Below are positions 1-12,800 of a stretch of 64,000 nt of DNA, one piece after another. Position numbers and translations under genes: made by a program. The stretch comes from Bettongia penicillata ogilbyi (Eukaryota; Chordata; Mammalia; Diprotodontia; Potoroidae). The notes beneath the pieces are model-generated. The model searched no databases. It worked only from the letters and a program-made list of their open reading frames with translations, and had not been told where the DNA came from. The first letter of the stretch is position 1. The number at the start of each line of letters is the position of its first letter. The DNA lies in contig JAJHZJ010000416.1 of NCBI GenBank assembly GCA_023548195.1, positions 2,206,896-2,270,895 on the forward strand. The letters run 5' to 3'.

Positions 1-199
1 TGTTGTATTATTCTAAGCTCTTAGGGACATCTCAGGCTGGGGAACCTTTCAGGCTTCAGTTCTCTTCTGCCTATTCTGAGCTCTGCAAGTTCCTATCTTG
101 GGTTTGGGTCTGAGCAGCAGTAGATTACTTCTTATCTCAGCCACTGACAGACATCTGGGAATCTCTGCTGATTCCTCAGTCCTTTCAGTTGTGTCCTGT

Positions 200-347
200 T
201 CTTCTTGGCCATGAGGAAATTGAGGCAAACAGGGTGAAGGGATGATAATAATAGCACCTATATTCCAGGGTTGTTCTGAGGTTCAAGTGAGATAATATTT
301 TCAAAGTGCTTAGCACAGAGCCTAGCACAAAGTAGGTGTAAAATAGA

Positions 348-378
<31 letters not shown>

Positions 379-400
379 AGTATTCCCTGGGGTATTGGGA
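200..400 (+). repeat. MIR-core SINE with (TGC)9 tail
   Basis: The MIR-type 3' portion is recognisable: TGAGGAAATTGAGGC, GGGTTGTTCTGAGG, CAAGTGAGATAAT and CTTAGCACAGAGCCTAGCAC. It is followed by nine perfect TGC units at 348-374, in the place where such SINEs normally have a simple-repeat tail. Confidence 0.75.
348..374 (+). repeat. (TGC)9 trinucleotide microsatellite
   Basis: Nine uninterrupted TGC (CTG-class) units ending at TGT. It is intronic in WDR92. Confidence 0.95.
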
Positions 401-1139
401 AAGGCCTCCTGCCAAAGGTAAGGTTCAATCAGAGTCTTGAAAGAAACCAGGGAAACTGAGAGAGTGAGGTAGAGTAGAGCCTTCCAGGCATGGGACATGG
501 CAGGAGAAATTGGCCATTGTGAAGGGGAGTAAAATGTAAGAGGACTGGAAAGGCTTTAGAGTTACACATGCAAAATATTACATTTGGATCTAAGGTGAGC
601 AAGGTAATGTATTACCTGGGAACTTGATGCAAATTTCATGGAGGCAGTAACTTTTAAGGTTGGATTTAAAGGAGGGGTAGAGATTCAACAAATGAGAAGG
701 AAAAAGAAATGCCAGTAGGGTGGAGTGTCAGGTTTGCATTCTCAAGTGAAGGAAGTGAAATCGAACCAAAGATTTCCTGAATAAGAATTAGCATCAGTTA
801 CAGGGTAGCACCTGAATCTGACTCTAATCTTTCTTTCTAATAATAGCTAACATGTTTATAGTGCTTGTGTGTTCCCTGTGCTTGAAATAACTTTCCTTGT
901 CTTTCATCCCCTAAAACCTTCTTCATCTTTCAAGGAGCCCATCTCTTCCATGAAGCCTTTCTGATTTTGCCTGTTCTTTGCAGTGACCCTTGTTTCCTAG
1001 AGCAATTGTCTATACTATCCATGTGCTATTTGCCTTGCCTACCTGAATTTAAAGATTTAAAGACCCTACAGGAAAAGAACCATGTGTTATATTTCATTAA
1101 TTCCTTACAAAACCTAGAATGGTGTTTTTTTTCCTTCAA

Positions 1140-1260
1140 CATTCAATCAGCAAGCTCTTTTTAAGTACCTCAATGTGACAGGCTGTGTGCTGGATTCATA
1201 AATACAAGGAACAAGACAATCTCTATGCTCAGGGAGCTTCAACTTTATAAATAGTAAAAC
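1140..1260 (+). repeat. L2-like LINE fragment
   Basis: The string 'AAGTACCTCAATGTGACAGG' is followed by a 'gtgctgg...aatacaagg...ctcagggagctt' pattern. This is the L2 3'-region motif 'aagcacctactatgtgccaggcactg...aatacaaag...aaggagctt'. Diverged. Confidence 0.55.
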
Positions 1261-2079
1261 ACCAAATTGTTTAATATGTACTTTACGACTAGGGAATCTG
1301 AGCAGGTAAGGATGGCTTTGTCTCCATTGAAGTTAAAAGGCATTTTGCAGTATAAGCATGTGTCATCACCGCAGCAGGGAGTTATGCTGGCCAAGAGGAG
1401 ATCAAGCCAGTCTAAGTCCTGCTCATGCTGTGCTTCTCACCTGTGTGCTTCAGCTTCACATTCTACAGCCTGCACCAGTCAATTCAGATTTACGTGTGTG
1501 TAGATTCATCACTTACTTTTTCTTCAGATTCTTCACTCATTTATGCCACTGTCTCTTCTCTTCTCCATCTTGTAGTGTACTATATAAGAACAAATGCCTT
1601 CATATTCACCCCACTCACTTCCTCCTGGTTCTGCTCCACCTTCCTGTTCCGCCTCTTCAGCAAGCTACCAGTGTGGCCCAGGCTTCCAGGTGATCCAAGC
1701 CTATTAATTAATGAGAAAGATCTTTCCATTTTAATTACTATAAGTACATAAGGCTGTCTTTTGTAGCCTCTGGCAGCTAGGTTAAGTTTTGATTTTATTT
1801 GGCTAAGGTTTAAGCAGTATTGGGATAGGGAGATACAGGAGTTCTGACAAGCTCTGTTAGGCCCACCTATAGACAGTAAAAGTAGCCCACAAGGGGTCTT
1901 TATGGATTCTTGTAGTGATGTTCATTTTTTATAATAACGGGTGAAACAGCTGGCTAGCTGAAGTATGACTCTAATGATGATGATTTACTATAGAGTATAT
2001 GAAGGTTAAATGGTATATATTCGTTTTTCATGTGTGGTAAATAAAAGTATATATACCAGGTCTTCATTTTTTACCTATA

Positions 2080-2660
2080 AACCAAATGATAACCGGCACT
2101 TTAAGGCTTGCAGAGTACTTTACATAGTCTCACATGGATCAGTCCTCACAGCAGCATTGCTGGGTAGGTGCTATTATGAGCCCCATTTTCCAGGAGAGGA
2201 GACTGAGATTTAAAGGACCACATATCTGGGACAGGTCTGAGCAAGAATTCAGACTCAGATTTTCCTGACTTTAAATTTAGTCTTCTGTCTCCTACCCCAG
2301 GGTCTAGGGCTTCCACTTCTGTTGTAATTGCTACAAATTGGACACATAATGGTATACATGGAGCCATTCATTGACTCTTCAGCTGTATCCTCAGTTTCCT
2401 TGTGCATGAATAGTAGTAATGGCTAGTGTTTTTATAGCACTGTAATGTTTTTGATTTCCAGAGCAACCTTGTGAAGCAGGTGCTATTATTTTCTCCACAG
2501 ATGAAGAAATTTTGACTGAGAAAGGTTAAATGTCTTATCCAGGATCACACAGCTAGTGTCTGAGACAAGATAGGAACTCAGACCTTCTGAACTTCAAATC
2601 TAGCACCCCAACTCTCCTCTAAAATCAGAATACAGCCAAGTCTTTGTTGGTATTCAGTAA
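2080..2660 (-). repeat. Two MIR-core SINE fragments
   Basis: Two successive blocks (about 2090-2330 and 2420-2640) show the MIR core: GTGCTATTAT, 'cattttccaggagaggagactgag', then 'gatcacacagctagtgtctgag' and 'ggaactcagaccttctgaact'. They are diverged and the ends are approximate. Confidence 0.7.
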
Positions 2661-3017
2661 TTGAAATGTTACCTGCACTATCCGTAATTTTGGTTTATAG
2701 ATAAGAAATTAATTTTGACAAATGTTTGATATATTCTTTTCTAAAACATTTCTTACTTTGAATAATAAGTTTATCAACAAACCCATGGATCCAGTTGCTG
2801 CTTTCAGACCACCTGTCCAATGTGGAGAAGGAAAACTTTTGTAACATTTTTAATATTTCTATATTCACTCTCATCTGTGGTCTTTTGCAGCCATATAGAA
2901 AACTAGTTTTGTTTAATGAAAATGAATGCTTTATAAAATTCAAAACTGTAAGATTCGTTTAACTATAATGATTTGCCTTCAGAACCTATAATTGGGATTC
3001 TTAGTTTGGGGTCTGTG

Positions 3018-3200
3018 AACTTGTTTTTTTAATATTTTAAATATATTTTAAATATTTTAAAATAATATTCAATAATAATATTTTATTATTTTTATTTAGA
3101 CATATTTTTATATTATTTATATTTTTATTTATAATAAAATAATATTTTATATTTTATTATTTAATATTTTAAAATTTTAAATAAGTCAAATATAAAATAT
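3018..3200. repeat. AT-rich low-complexity tract
   Basis: About 180 bp built almost only of A and T, with repeated AATATTTTA / TTATTTATA units. No gene signal. Confidence 0.9.
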
Positions 3201-3689
3201 TTAATATTTGTTAACTTTGTAATTGACCTCTTTTGTAATCCTTTATATTTTGTTTTATACGTATAGAAACATTATTTTGAGGAAAAGTATGGGCTCTATC
3301 ATCATGAGCATGCAAAACATACTCAACACAGTAAAGCTTAAGAACCACTATAAGTTCTGAAAGGTCTTTCTGAATCATCAGAGAAAATGATACTCACTGT
3401 AGTTTTAAAGTTAAATAGATTTTTCTTTATTTTAATTATTTGAAAATTGATAACCCAAGTATAACACATTACTCTTTGTGTAATCCTTCTCATTATACTA
3501 ACAGTGCCACACAAATTACCTTTTTGAAATCTAATTCAGTAAGAGTATAGCATGGAGTAGGTGATGAGAAACAGTACCAAATGATAAGATATATTGGAAA
3601 TGTAATGTCAAGTTGGAGAGTGGGAAGGAAAATATAAAAAGGGGTAGGTTGATACGATAGAGGAAAGTGAGATCAGATTCAACTGAAAA

Positions 3690-5560
3690 TATTCAAACAT
3701 TGATTAATCCCCTCTCTGCAGCACGCTTTTCTGGACACTGGGAAGACAAACAAATTAGATATGATCTCTGCTTGTAAAGAGCTAGTAAGAAATGACAATC
3801 ACAAACTGTTTTTGTTATGTGTAATAAAAGACAGATGGGTTCTTTGGCTATAAGAAAATAAACTGGTATTCCTTAAATGGAATGTCATTTAAAGAATTAT
3901 TAACTGTTTGCAAGGAGGGAATATGACTTCACAAATAACGAGTGGAAAGGATGGTCGGTAGAGGGCCTGATGTCTTGGGAAAACTGTTTGGAGATGGAGA
4001 TGTGTAATTCCTTGCTTCTTTGTTCCCTAAGTAGCCACTTAGGATGTCTAAAGAGCCAAGATTAATGACATGTGAGAGGAAGAGTTGGGAACAGGAGGAG
4101 TAAAGCAAATAAAGGTTAAAGAGACAAGGAAAATAATGCCAGGAGCAGCAACAGAATCACGAAGGTCAGGACGAGAAGGACAGAAGAGATATAAAGTAGT
4201 TACCTGGACTGGAATCTGGAGACTTGAATTCTAGGGCTAGTTTGGCCAGTACTGCGTCGGTGACCCTGAGTACTATCATTTAGCCTGTCTGAACTTTGGG
4301 TTCATCATCTAAGAAATGAGGAGGTCAGAGTAGCTGATCAATAAGATGCTTTACAATTCTATTTCAGTTTAACAAGCATTATCAAGTTCCTGTGTGCCAA
4401 GCACTGTTAGGCCCTGGGTATACAGAGATAAAAGCAAAACTGTGCCATCAAGGAGAATATAATCTACTAGAGAAGTCACCTGGAGCAGTTAGTAAAGGCT
4501 TCTTTTGGGAGGTGGCACTTGACCTGATCCTTGAAAGCAGCTGGAGATGGGGATGGGGTGAGGATGCAGATCATGCAGCCATGTGGGATAAAGATGGGTG
4601 GTAAGGTGTAGTGTCCAAGGGATGGCAAGTAGCATCATTTGGCTAGAATGTAAAGTTGGTGAGGGAAAATAATATGCAACCAAATGGGAAAAAGGAGCTC
4701 TAAATACCCAAAAAGGGAATTTTCATTTTTTTCCTGTTAACAGTAAGGAGTCACTGACACTTTTTTTTAAAAGGGAAGTAACATAATCAGAACTTCTTTA
4801 ACAATAGAAATTTAGCATCTACATGGAGATGGATTAGAGTGGAGAGAAACTGGGTGCCCGCTAGGAGTTATTGCAATAGTCTAGGTTAGAGGTGCTGAAT
4901 TTGAAAGATAACATAGAGGCAAATTACAGGGAATTTACAGGCAGCTGATTGGACAGGGTAGGGGACGGTGAGGAAGAGGGAAAAGTTGAGGAACCTGGAT
5001 GATTAGAAGAATGCCTGTGCTCTTGACAGAAGGAGGGAATTTGAAAATTAGATTTAAAGGGAAGGGGAGTTCTGTTTTGGAGATGATGACTTTGAGTTGC
5101 CTATGGAACATCCATGTAGAGATATCTGACAGACATGATTCAGGACTGGAACTGAGTAGAAAGGTAAGGTTTGGCAGCATATTGGTTTGGGAGGCATCTT
5201 TACAGGGATGATAGTTGAACACATAGGAACTAATGAGGTAACCAAGAGGGAAAGTGTAGAGAAAGGAGTCCAGGATAAAGCCATGGGCTGTAGTCACATA
5301 CAGAGTGGTGACATGAGTGAGGATGCCATAGGGGAGGCAGAAGGATCAGTTTTGACAGGAGAGCCAGTTATAGAGCACTGTGGGAGGAAAAAAACAGGCA
5401 AGAGTATTTATGGCTAGAAATCAGCAACTACAAGTTCTGCAGAGAGAGTGAGTGGGGTGTCAAGTGAGGAGGTAGTATAGTTAGCTTGGAGAGAAGAACT
5501 AAGACTGTGGTCATGCAGTGGAGTCCATTGGGGCACAGTAAAAGTATTGAGGTGCAGCAG
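3690..5560 (+). repeat. Long ancient interspersed repeat (L2/CR1-type candidate)
   Basis: The text carries hallmarks of an old mammalian repeat: 'aagcattatcaagttcctgt', 'gccaagcactgttaggccct', 'aggcttcttttgggaggtgg', 'gaggaacctggatgattag', 'cctatggaacatccatgtag' and 'gtccaggataaagccatggg'. A MIR-like block interrupts it at 4200-4360. Short open frames inside are shadows. I recognise the family type but not the exact name. Confidence 0.45.
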
Positions 5561-6700
5561 TCAAGACTCAACTGAGAATCACACCACCTAAATTAATTCT
5601 GGATCTAGCTGACAAAGTTACGTGACTTTGTCTAGTGACATGTAGTCATTTAAAGTAGCAGTGGATTACGAGATTAATCTAGGATGGGGATTGAAAGTTA
5701 TGAGCCTTAATAAAGCAAGGGAATAAGAGATTCAAGGGTAGAGAAACTAAACTTTAAACTAGTTAACTATATAGAGATAGGATCAAGATTTTGAAGGAAG
5801 TCAAGTGAGCCCAGAGCATCATTGTGATCTGGGAAAGCAAAAAGGGGGAGTGTGACTGCAGGTTGCAGTGAAAATTCAGCTTCAGTTTTAGAAAGGCACA
5901 GGGAAAGATGAAAGATGGGACTTCATTGTCTTCTACAAAAATTTAACAGTTACGGATTGTGGAGATGGAACCCTTTGTTGTTGGTCAAGGGGTATAACCC
6001 TCACTTCAGGTGGCTGAGGTGAGCTGAAGAGGTTCAGAGCATGGGGGTTGAAAAAGTTCAGTTAGGGGAAACAAAGTCTCAAAGGATATATTACAACACA
6101 CTTGCATATCATGGATTTTCTCAGGTACACGATGAAATTTTGAGTATTAGTTGAGCTTTTTTTTTTTATTTAAAAAATCCCCAAAGAGTTTAAGTGGAAG
6201 TATGGTATGTCTAGTGAATAAATGTCTCTAGAGAACCTTTCCCAGCATGTCATGTTCTGCAGGGAAAAATATCAGAAGCACATAAACATTTTACTTTTTT
6301 GTTTAGTTTCTCTAGCCTTGTAGAAAAAATAACTTGAATTTGTTCTAACTTCCTATTTTAGATTTCAAGGAAGAATGTGATGTGTTAATGGATGAAATTC
6401 CCCTATTTGCAAATCAGTAGAAATAGCAAGTTGACCTATTAAAGAAATAAGAGGAAAGGAGATATTTGCAAAAATTTAAAAATTTGTTAAATACTACTCT
6501 TCCTTTTTTTCAGTAACGTGACATTTTTAAATTATAGAAAAAAGGCTAAAGGAAAGCATGATTAACATTTTATCAGAAAGTAGTCTTATTATATTTTATA
6601 TTGTGCATCTTATTTAAATTCCATAATAGTTCCATAAATATTGTGGGTTACAAATGACTGCTTAGGTGTGAATAATTTATTCTTTTCCCCCCACATCAAG

Positions 6701-6801
6701 ATTGAAAAAGCCAAGCCCTTTAAATGTGGAACATTTGGTGCAGCATCTCTACAGCAAAGATATCTAGCCACTGGGGATTTTGATGGAAATCTGAATATAT
6801 G
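6701..6801 (+). CDS. WDR92: WDR92 coding exon (about residues 62-95)
   Basis: The polypyrimidine tract and AG acceptor end at 6700, and the GTAAGA donor starts at 6802. The exon begins in phase 0 with [14 protein letters not shown] and runs to the WD strand GDFDGNLNI. It ends with two bases (TG) of a split Trp codon that is completed in the next exon. The phase-0 start means the preceding exon, outside the window, ends on a codon boundary. Confidence 0.95.
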
Positions 6802-9800
6802 GTAAGATTATTTGATATGTGTTTAGACAGATGAGATAAAAAATTCTTTGATATTCCTATCCTTCTGCCTCAGGAAAAGAATTGTTTTTTAAGTTTTCTT
6901 GTTCAATCTTAATTTAGTTTTAAGACATGTTATTCAAAATTTATTTTTAGTGTTCATATTCAAGTGCAGGTTGAGAATGTTGGTGCATTTTTCTTTAGTT
7001 GATGCAGATATCGTTAACAATATGAAAATTTAAGAAAATACTACTATATTTTTACTATAAGGGTATTTATGTGAAGATCCAAACTTATAAAATTGAAAAA
7101 TTATTTTATATTTAATGACAAAAGTATCATTTTCTTCACAAAAAGATTCATTGACTATGTTTCTTTGGATAAAAGTTCCCACTAGTGAATTTAAAAGCTG
7201 GTTTTCTAAGTCAATTTTTTTTTTAAATTTATTTATTTAACTTTTTACATTCATTTTCACAAAATTTTGGGTTCCAAATTTTCTCCCCATTTATCCCCTA
7301 CCCCTACCCCAATATACTGAGCATTCTAATTTTCCCTATCACCAATCTGCCCTCTCTTCTATCATCCCTCCCTTTTCTTGTTCCCATCTTCTCTTTTGTC
7401 CTGTAGGGCCTGATGACTTTCTATTCCCCATTGACTGTATTTCTTATTTCCTAGTAGCAAGAACAATACTCAACAGTTGTTCCTAAAACTTTGAATTCTA
7501 ACTTCTCCCCATCCCTCCCTCCCCACCCATTCCCTTTGGGAAGGCAGGAAATTCAATATAAGCCCTATCTGTGTAGTTTGCAAATGACTTCCATAATAGT
7601 CATATTGTGTAAGACTAACTGTATTTCCCTCCATCCTATCCTGCCCCCCATTGTTTCTATTCTGTCTTTTGATCCTGTCCCTCCCTGAGTGTTGATTTCA
7701 AATTGCTCTCTCCTCCCATTGCCCTCCCTTCCATCATTCCCCCCACCTTGCTTATCTCCATCTCCCCCACTTTCCTGTATTGTAAGATAGGTTTTCATAC
7801 CAAAATGAGTGTGCATTTTATTCCTTCCTTTAGTCGAGTGTGATGAGAGTAAACTTCATGTTTTTTTCTCAGCTCTCCTCTTTTTCCCTCCACGAAAGTC
7901 TCCTGCTTGCCTCTTGAATGAGAGAGAATTTACCCCATTCCATTTCACCCTCTCTCCTCCTACTACATTTCTCTCTCACCATTTACCTTAATTTGTTTTA
8001 AGATATGGTCCCATCCTATTCAATTCACTCTGTGCTCTGTATGTGCGTGCATGTGTTTGTGTGTGCATGCGCACACGTGTACATGTATGTATGTGTGTGT
8101 GTGTGTGGTCCTATCAACTACCCAGATACTGAAACGTTTTAAGAGTTACAAATGTTGTCTTTCCATGTAAGAATGTAAACAGTTCACCTTTGGTAAGTCC
8201 CTTATGACATCTCTTTGCTGTTTACTTTTTCATGTTTCTTCTCATTCTTTTGTTTGAAAGTCAAATTTTCTTTTCAGCTCTGGTCTTTTCATCAAGAATG
8301 ATTGAAAGTCCTCTGTTTCATTGAAAGACCATATTTTCCCCTGAAGTATTATACTCAGTTTTGCTGGGTAGGTGATTCTTGGTTTGAGTCCTAGTTCCTT
8401 TGACTTCTGGAATATCCTATTCCATGCCCTTCCATCCCTTAATGTAGAAGCTGCTAGATCTTGTGTTATCCTGATTTTATTTCCACAATACTGGAATTGT
8501 TTCTTTCTAGCTGCTTGTAAGATTTTCTCCTCGACCTGGGAATTCTGGAATTTGGCCACAATGTTCCTAGGAGTTTCTCTTTTTGGATCTCTTTCAGGCT
8601 GTGATCGATGGATTCCTTCCATACTTATTTTGCCCTCTGGTTCAAGAATGTCAGGACAGTTTTCCTTGATGATTTCATGAAAGATGATGTCTAGGCTCTT
8701 TTTTTGATCATGACTTTCAGGTAGTCCCATAATTTTTAAATTGTCTCTCCTGGATCTATTTTCCAAGTAATTGTTTTTCCAATGAGATATTTCACATTAT
8801 CTTCTATTTTTTCATTCTCTTGGTTTTGTTTTGTGATTTCTTGGTTTCTCAGAAAGTCATTAGCCTCCATCTGTTCCATTCTAATTTTGAGAGAACTATT
8901 TTCATCAATGAGCTTTTGAACCTCTTTTTTCCATTTGGCTAATTCTGATTTTGAAAGCATTCTTCTCATCCTTGGCTTTTTGAGCTTCTTTTGCCAATTG
9001 AGTGAGCCTATTTTTCAAGGTGTTATTTTCTTCAGCATTTTTTTGGGTCTCCTTTAACAAGGTGTTGACCCGTTTTTCATGCTTTTCTTGCATCTCTCTC
9101 ATTTCTCTTCCCAGTTTTTCCTCCACCTGTCTAACTTGATTTTCAAAATCCTTTTTGAGCTCTTCCATGGCCTGAGCCCACCAGACATCCACCTCGGATA
9201 TCTGGGATAGAGAGGCCCCAACCTCCGCTTCTTTCCCTGATGGTAAGAATTGTTCCTCGTCATCAGAAATGAAAGGCGGGAACATCTGTCCCCCAAGAAA
9301 GTAACTTTCTATGGTCTTACTTTTCTTCCCTTTTCTGGGCATTTTCCCAGCCAGTTACTTGACTCCTGAGATTCCTGTCCACCCCCACCTAGATCTGCCC
9401 ATCTAGTGCTGGGGGTCTGAAATTCAAATGCTGCTCCCCAGCCTCAGGGCTTTCAGTGGTGGGCATGGCTGGTATTCAAATGTGAGCTTAAGTTCTGGTG
9501 CTCAGGTCGGGGCAGTGCCGCCTCCTAGGCTCAGTTCCCTCAGGGGCTTTATGCGGAGACCTTTGGTAATGGCCCTGAGCTCCTGCCTGCTTGGGGAGCC
9601 TCTGGCCGCCACTGCCTCTGCCACTGCCTCCCAAGGGTCATGGAGTCACCCCACTCCCCTCTCGGCCGGCCCAGAAGTCTCTCTCACTGACCTGTAGTGC
9701 CTGTGGGTGGAGGGACCTTTGCGGCCGCTGGAGATTCCGTCCCTGAAGCCTGCTTGGATCTGCTTCTCTGGGGCCACTTGGCCAGGGCAACACAGGGCTG

Positions 9801-12800
9801 GGCTCCGCTGTCCGGTGCGCGACGGGCCTTTGGGGTCGGTTTTTCAAGGCTCTCTGGAATGGACATCTCCTCCACTGTGTTCCTGCACAGCTTGCACTGA
9901 TCCAGAATTGGTGGGGAGTTCTTTTTATAGGAAATTTATGGGTTGTGGGTTCGGAGCTAGCATACATGAGTCTTTCTACTCCGCCATCTTGGCTCCTCCC
10001 CCCTAAGTCAAATATTTATACACATTTTCAGGAACATAACTATTTATAAATTAAGGTAAATTTATTCCATATAAGGAAGCCATAAGTATGCCAAAATCTT
10101 GTCATCTGTATATTTTATCAGAATTATCTTTTCATCCTACTGGATCTGGAGTCTAAGGACCTAGAGTCTGATCAAGGCTTTGAAACACACTTTGTGTTTA
10201 TTTGTGACTAGGGGCAAATGGTTTCACTTCTCTGGATTTAATTTTCTTACTTGTAAAATAAGGGGATTGGACCAGGTGTTCCTTAAAATCTGACATTCCT
10301 AGCTCTGAGTCCTATAACCTTTCAATTTTTAGAAGCATCACTCATATTAATGACTTGAAACGTAAGAGAATATGGACAAGAAACGTCCTCTGCAGATTTA
10401 TCTTGGTGTCCTAACCTATACCACTTTTAAGAAAATTGTCCTAAAATGATTTTTTGGTAGCTTAGTCTTTCTTATCCTTCAGGAAATTGAGGCTATTCAG
10501 AACTCTTCTTTGTATTAACTGTTCTGTGGACAAATAACATCCACCAACATGCATAGGACCTAAGGTGAAATATTAAAGCAGAGAAACATTAGGAAAGGCT
10601 CCCCCAGAAAAAAAGCACAGGTACAAAAGCAATAAGAAAATAGATTGAGATACAAGAGTTTGTATAAACCAATGCATATTGGCAACTCGTGTAACTTATC
10701 CGTAGTCACATCTAAGTTGGGGTAGCAGGATTTGGACACTTCCTGATTCCAAGGCTGAACCTCCATTCAGTACATATCAACCTTGTCTTACTAAACATAT
10801 AGACAAGGTTTACAATTTGTGAGTAGTCTTTTTTTTTCTTAAAAAGAGGTATAGAATACTAATTATTAAAGGAAGGAAAGAATAGGAAAGATTCCAACAG
10901 GAGAAATGAAAGCAGTGAGAAAGGAATTGGAGAAAAGATTGGAAAAAAGAGAGTTTATTAAAACTACCAATGCTAGGACAACCTTATCTCTCAAACTTCC
11001 TGTCTAGGATCCACACTTCTGCATATGTCTTGCATATGTCTCTCTTTGCCAACCATTATTAAAGCAGTTTGGAACATTTGGTCTACATAACATTGTATCA
11101 CAGCTAATATTTTAAATAATTTACAATATTTAAGCACAGTTTAGAAAAGAGATGAAATTATTTCAGTAGATGAGGCATTATCTGGAATTCACACTGAAAA
11201 CAAAAGCATATACCTTCTATTGAGAGATTTTTCATTAGTATAAAATTAAACTGTCTCCCCCACATATTTAGATATTAGTAAAAAGTCTTAACCAAAATAT
11301 CAGTACCCAGTTGGTTGTAATCGAAACTAATTTGAATATACTTTTTATTAAAGTTAGTATAAGATTTGGGGATGAGCAGTGAGGTATTAAGTGGAAAGAT
11401 AAGACAATAGGGTGAAATGCAGAACATTTGAAAGCTAATACATTTCATAGAAAACTTTCTTAACAGAACCTTTATTTTAAATGCAAATTTGAACATTGTA
11501 TTTATTTTATTACCAAATTTTAGTAGAAGACTAAGTTTGCTTGTTTATAACTGTTTTCTATTGTATAGGAATTTGGAAGCGCCACTGATGCCAGTGTACT
11601 CTGTAAAAGGCCATAAGGAAATCATAAATACTATAGATGGTGTAGGTGGCTTAGGAATTGGAGAAGGAGCACCAGAAATTGTAACCGGAAGCCGAGATGG
11701 TGAGTCAGAATACTCTGTATCTTTTCCAGGGAAAATCCATTCGTCTTTTTGGACTTTGAAGTAGAAAAGTCTTTTTGCACCCCTAGTTATAACTAAATTC
11801 ATTCCCTCATTCAAGTCTACATATCTGTAGAGTTTTGTGATAGTAATTTTTCCCATTCCTATAGCACTCTTGTCATTTATTACCTTATTTGATACTTAAT
11901 CTTGTGAGGTGGGCAAGACAAGTGATATTATCCATATTTTACAAAAGAGGAAACTGAGAGTGAGAGGGGTGATTTCTCTGTGGTTTACCTGTGATTCCAC
12001 AGCTGGTATGTGGCAGAATGAGACTAGAACCCAGGGATTCTTAGACCTTGTCTAGGTCCCTCTTCATTATGCCATGCTTCTGCTAGTGGACAAGTTAGAG
12101 TTTAAAACTAGGTCATTTTAGGTTAGTTTTTAAATAAAACTAAGTGATACTAGATAAAATGAGTGTCTTAATGTAATGGCATGACACTTACTGTTAGCTT
12201 TGTACTGGACCAAATTACTGTTTTTCTGGGAACCTTGTAGACTTTTAAAATCTAGCAACTGCCACTGTGAATGGCAAATTCTCTTTTTCTCCTTTTTAAA
12301 AAAACAGATTGAGTGCAAGTAAAAATTGTCAAATTGACAGCTGTTAAAAAAGCAAAGGATTCTGTTACAGCCACTAACAAAATGAGACTGTATCCCAGGT
12401 ATCTTCAGTGCCAGTGCCCCTGCTCTTTCCCAGGCCAGATTTCCTTGAGACTTTATGGAGAGGGGGAAGGGAAATTCGGACACGTAAGCTTGCTTGGGGG
12501 AGAAGGAGAAAGGGGTTTCTTGAAGGAAAACATCTGGTGACATCAGGTGACTGGGGAGGTAAAGAAAAGAAGATAAAATTTTCTCAGTAGCGGCTCAGAA
12601 GCAGTTTTTTTATGACTCTTGTTTTATAGTCACAAGAGATACATATGTACGTAAATTTTAGGTGCATATTTACATAAATTTTCAAAAATTATGATTTATT
12701 TTAAATGTTTTTTTGGTATATTTCTATACTGGTTGCCTTCCGTGGTAGAAACTCCTTGATGGCAGTGGCGTTCATTTTTGCTTTTGTATCCCCAGTGCCT

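Larger units (their letters stand above)
1..6700 (+). other. WDR92 intron (upstream part), old repeats only
   Basis: No splice-compatible match to the missing N-terminal WDR92 exons was found by eye. The region is intronic by inference, because the 6701 exon starts in phase 0 with an acceptor. It holds MIR/SINE pieces, an AT-rich tract and a long ancient repeat, listed separately. Bases about 380-1140, 1260-2080 and 5600-6700 show nothing I can name. Confidence 0.7.
7215..10002 (-). mobile_element. HAL1 (half-L1) retrotransposon, full length, with 9-bp TSD
   Basis: The element lies antisense in a WDR92 intron. It is bounded by the direct repeat CTAAGTCAA at 7206-7214 and 10003-10011. Read on the minus strand, it starts with an L1-style head (GGAGGAGCCAAGATGGCGG) and has a CpG-rich 5'UTR (10002-9343) and an ORF1-like coding region (9342-8242). 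A purine-rich 3' region with a (CA/TG) tract follows, and the tail is AAATAAATAAATTT plus poly(A). No EN or RT sequence follows ORF1, and an ORF1-only structure defines HAL1. Elements of this kind are thought to be mobilised by L1 ORF2 protein in trans. The clean TSD and intact ends suggest a relatively recent insertion. Confidence 0.85.

Noticed and set aside
1267..1751. Cluster of overlapping + strand frames up to 111 codons
   Set aside because: Cys/Ser/Leu-rich, mutually overlapping in different frames, no family motif, and not a match to the missing WDR92 exons.
4392..5417. Open frames on both strands, up to 120 codons
   Set aside because: They lie inside an ancient interspersed repeat and conflict in frame.
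9428..10006. GC-rich frames up to 109 codons that could suggest a CpG-island gene
   Set aside because: They sit within the HAL1 5'UTR, bounded by the element's target-site duplication.
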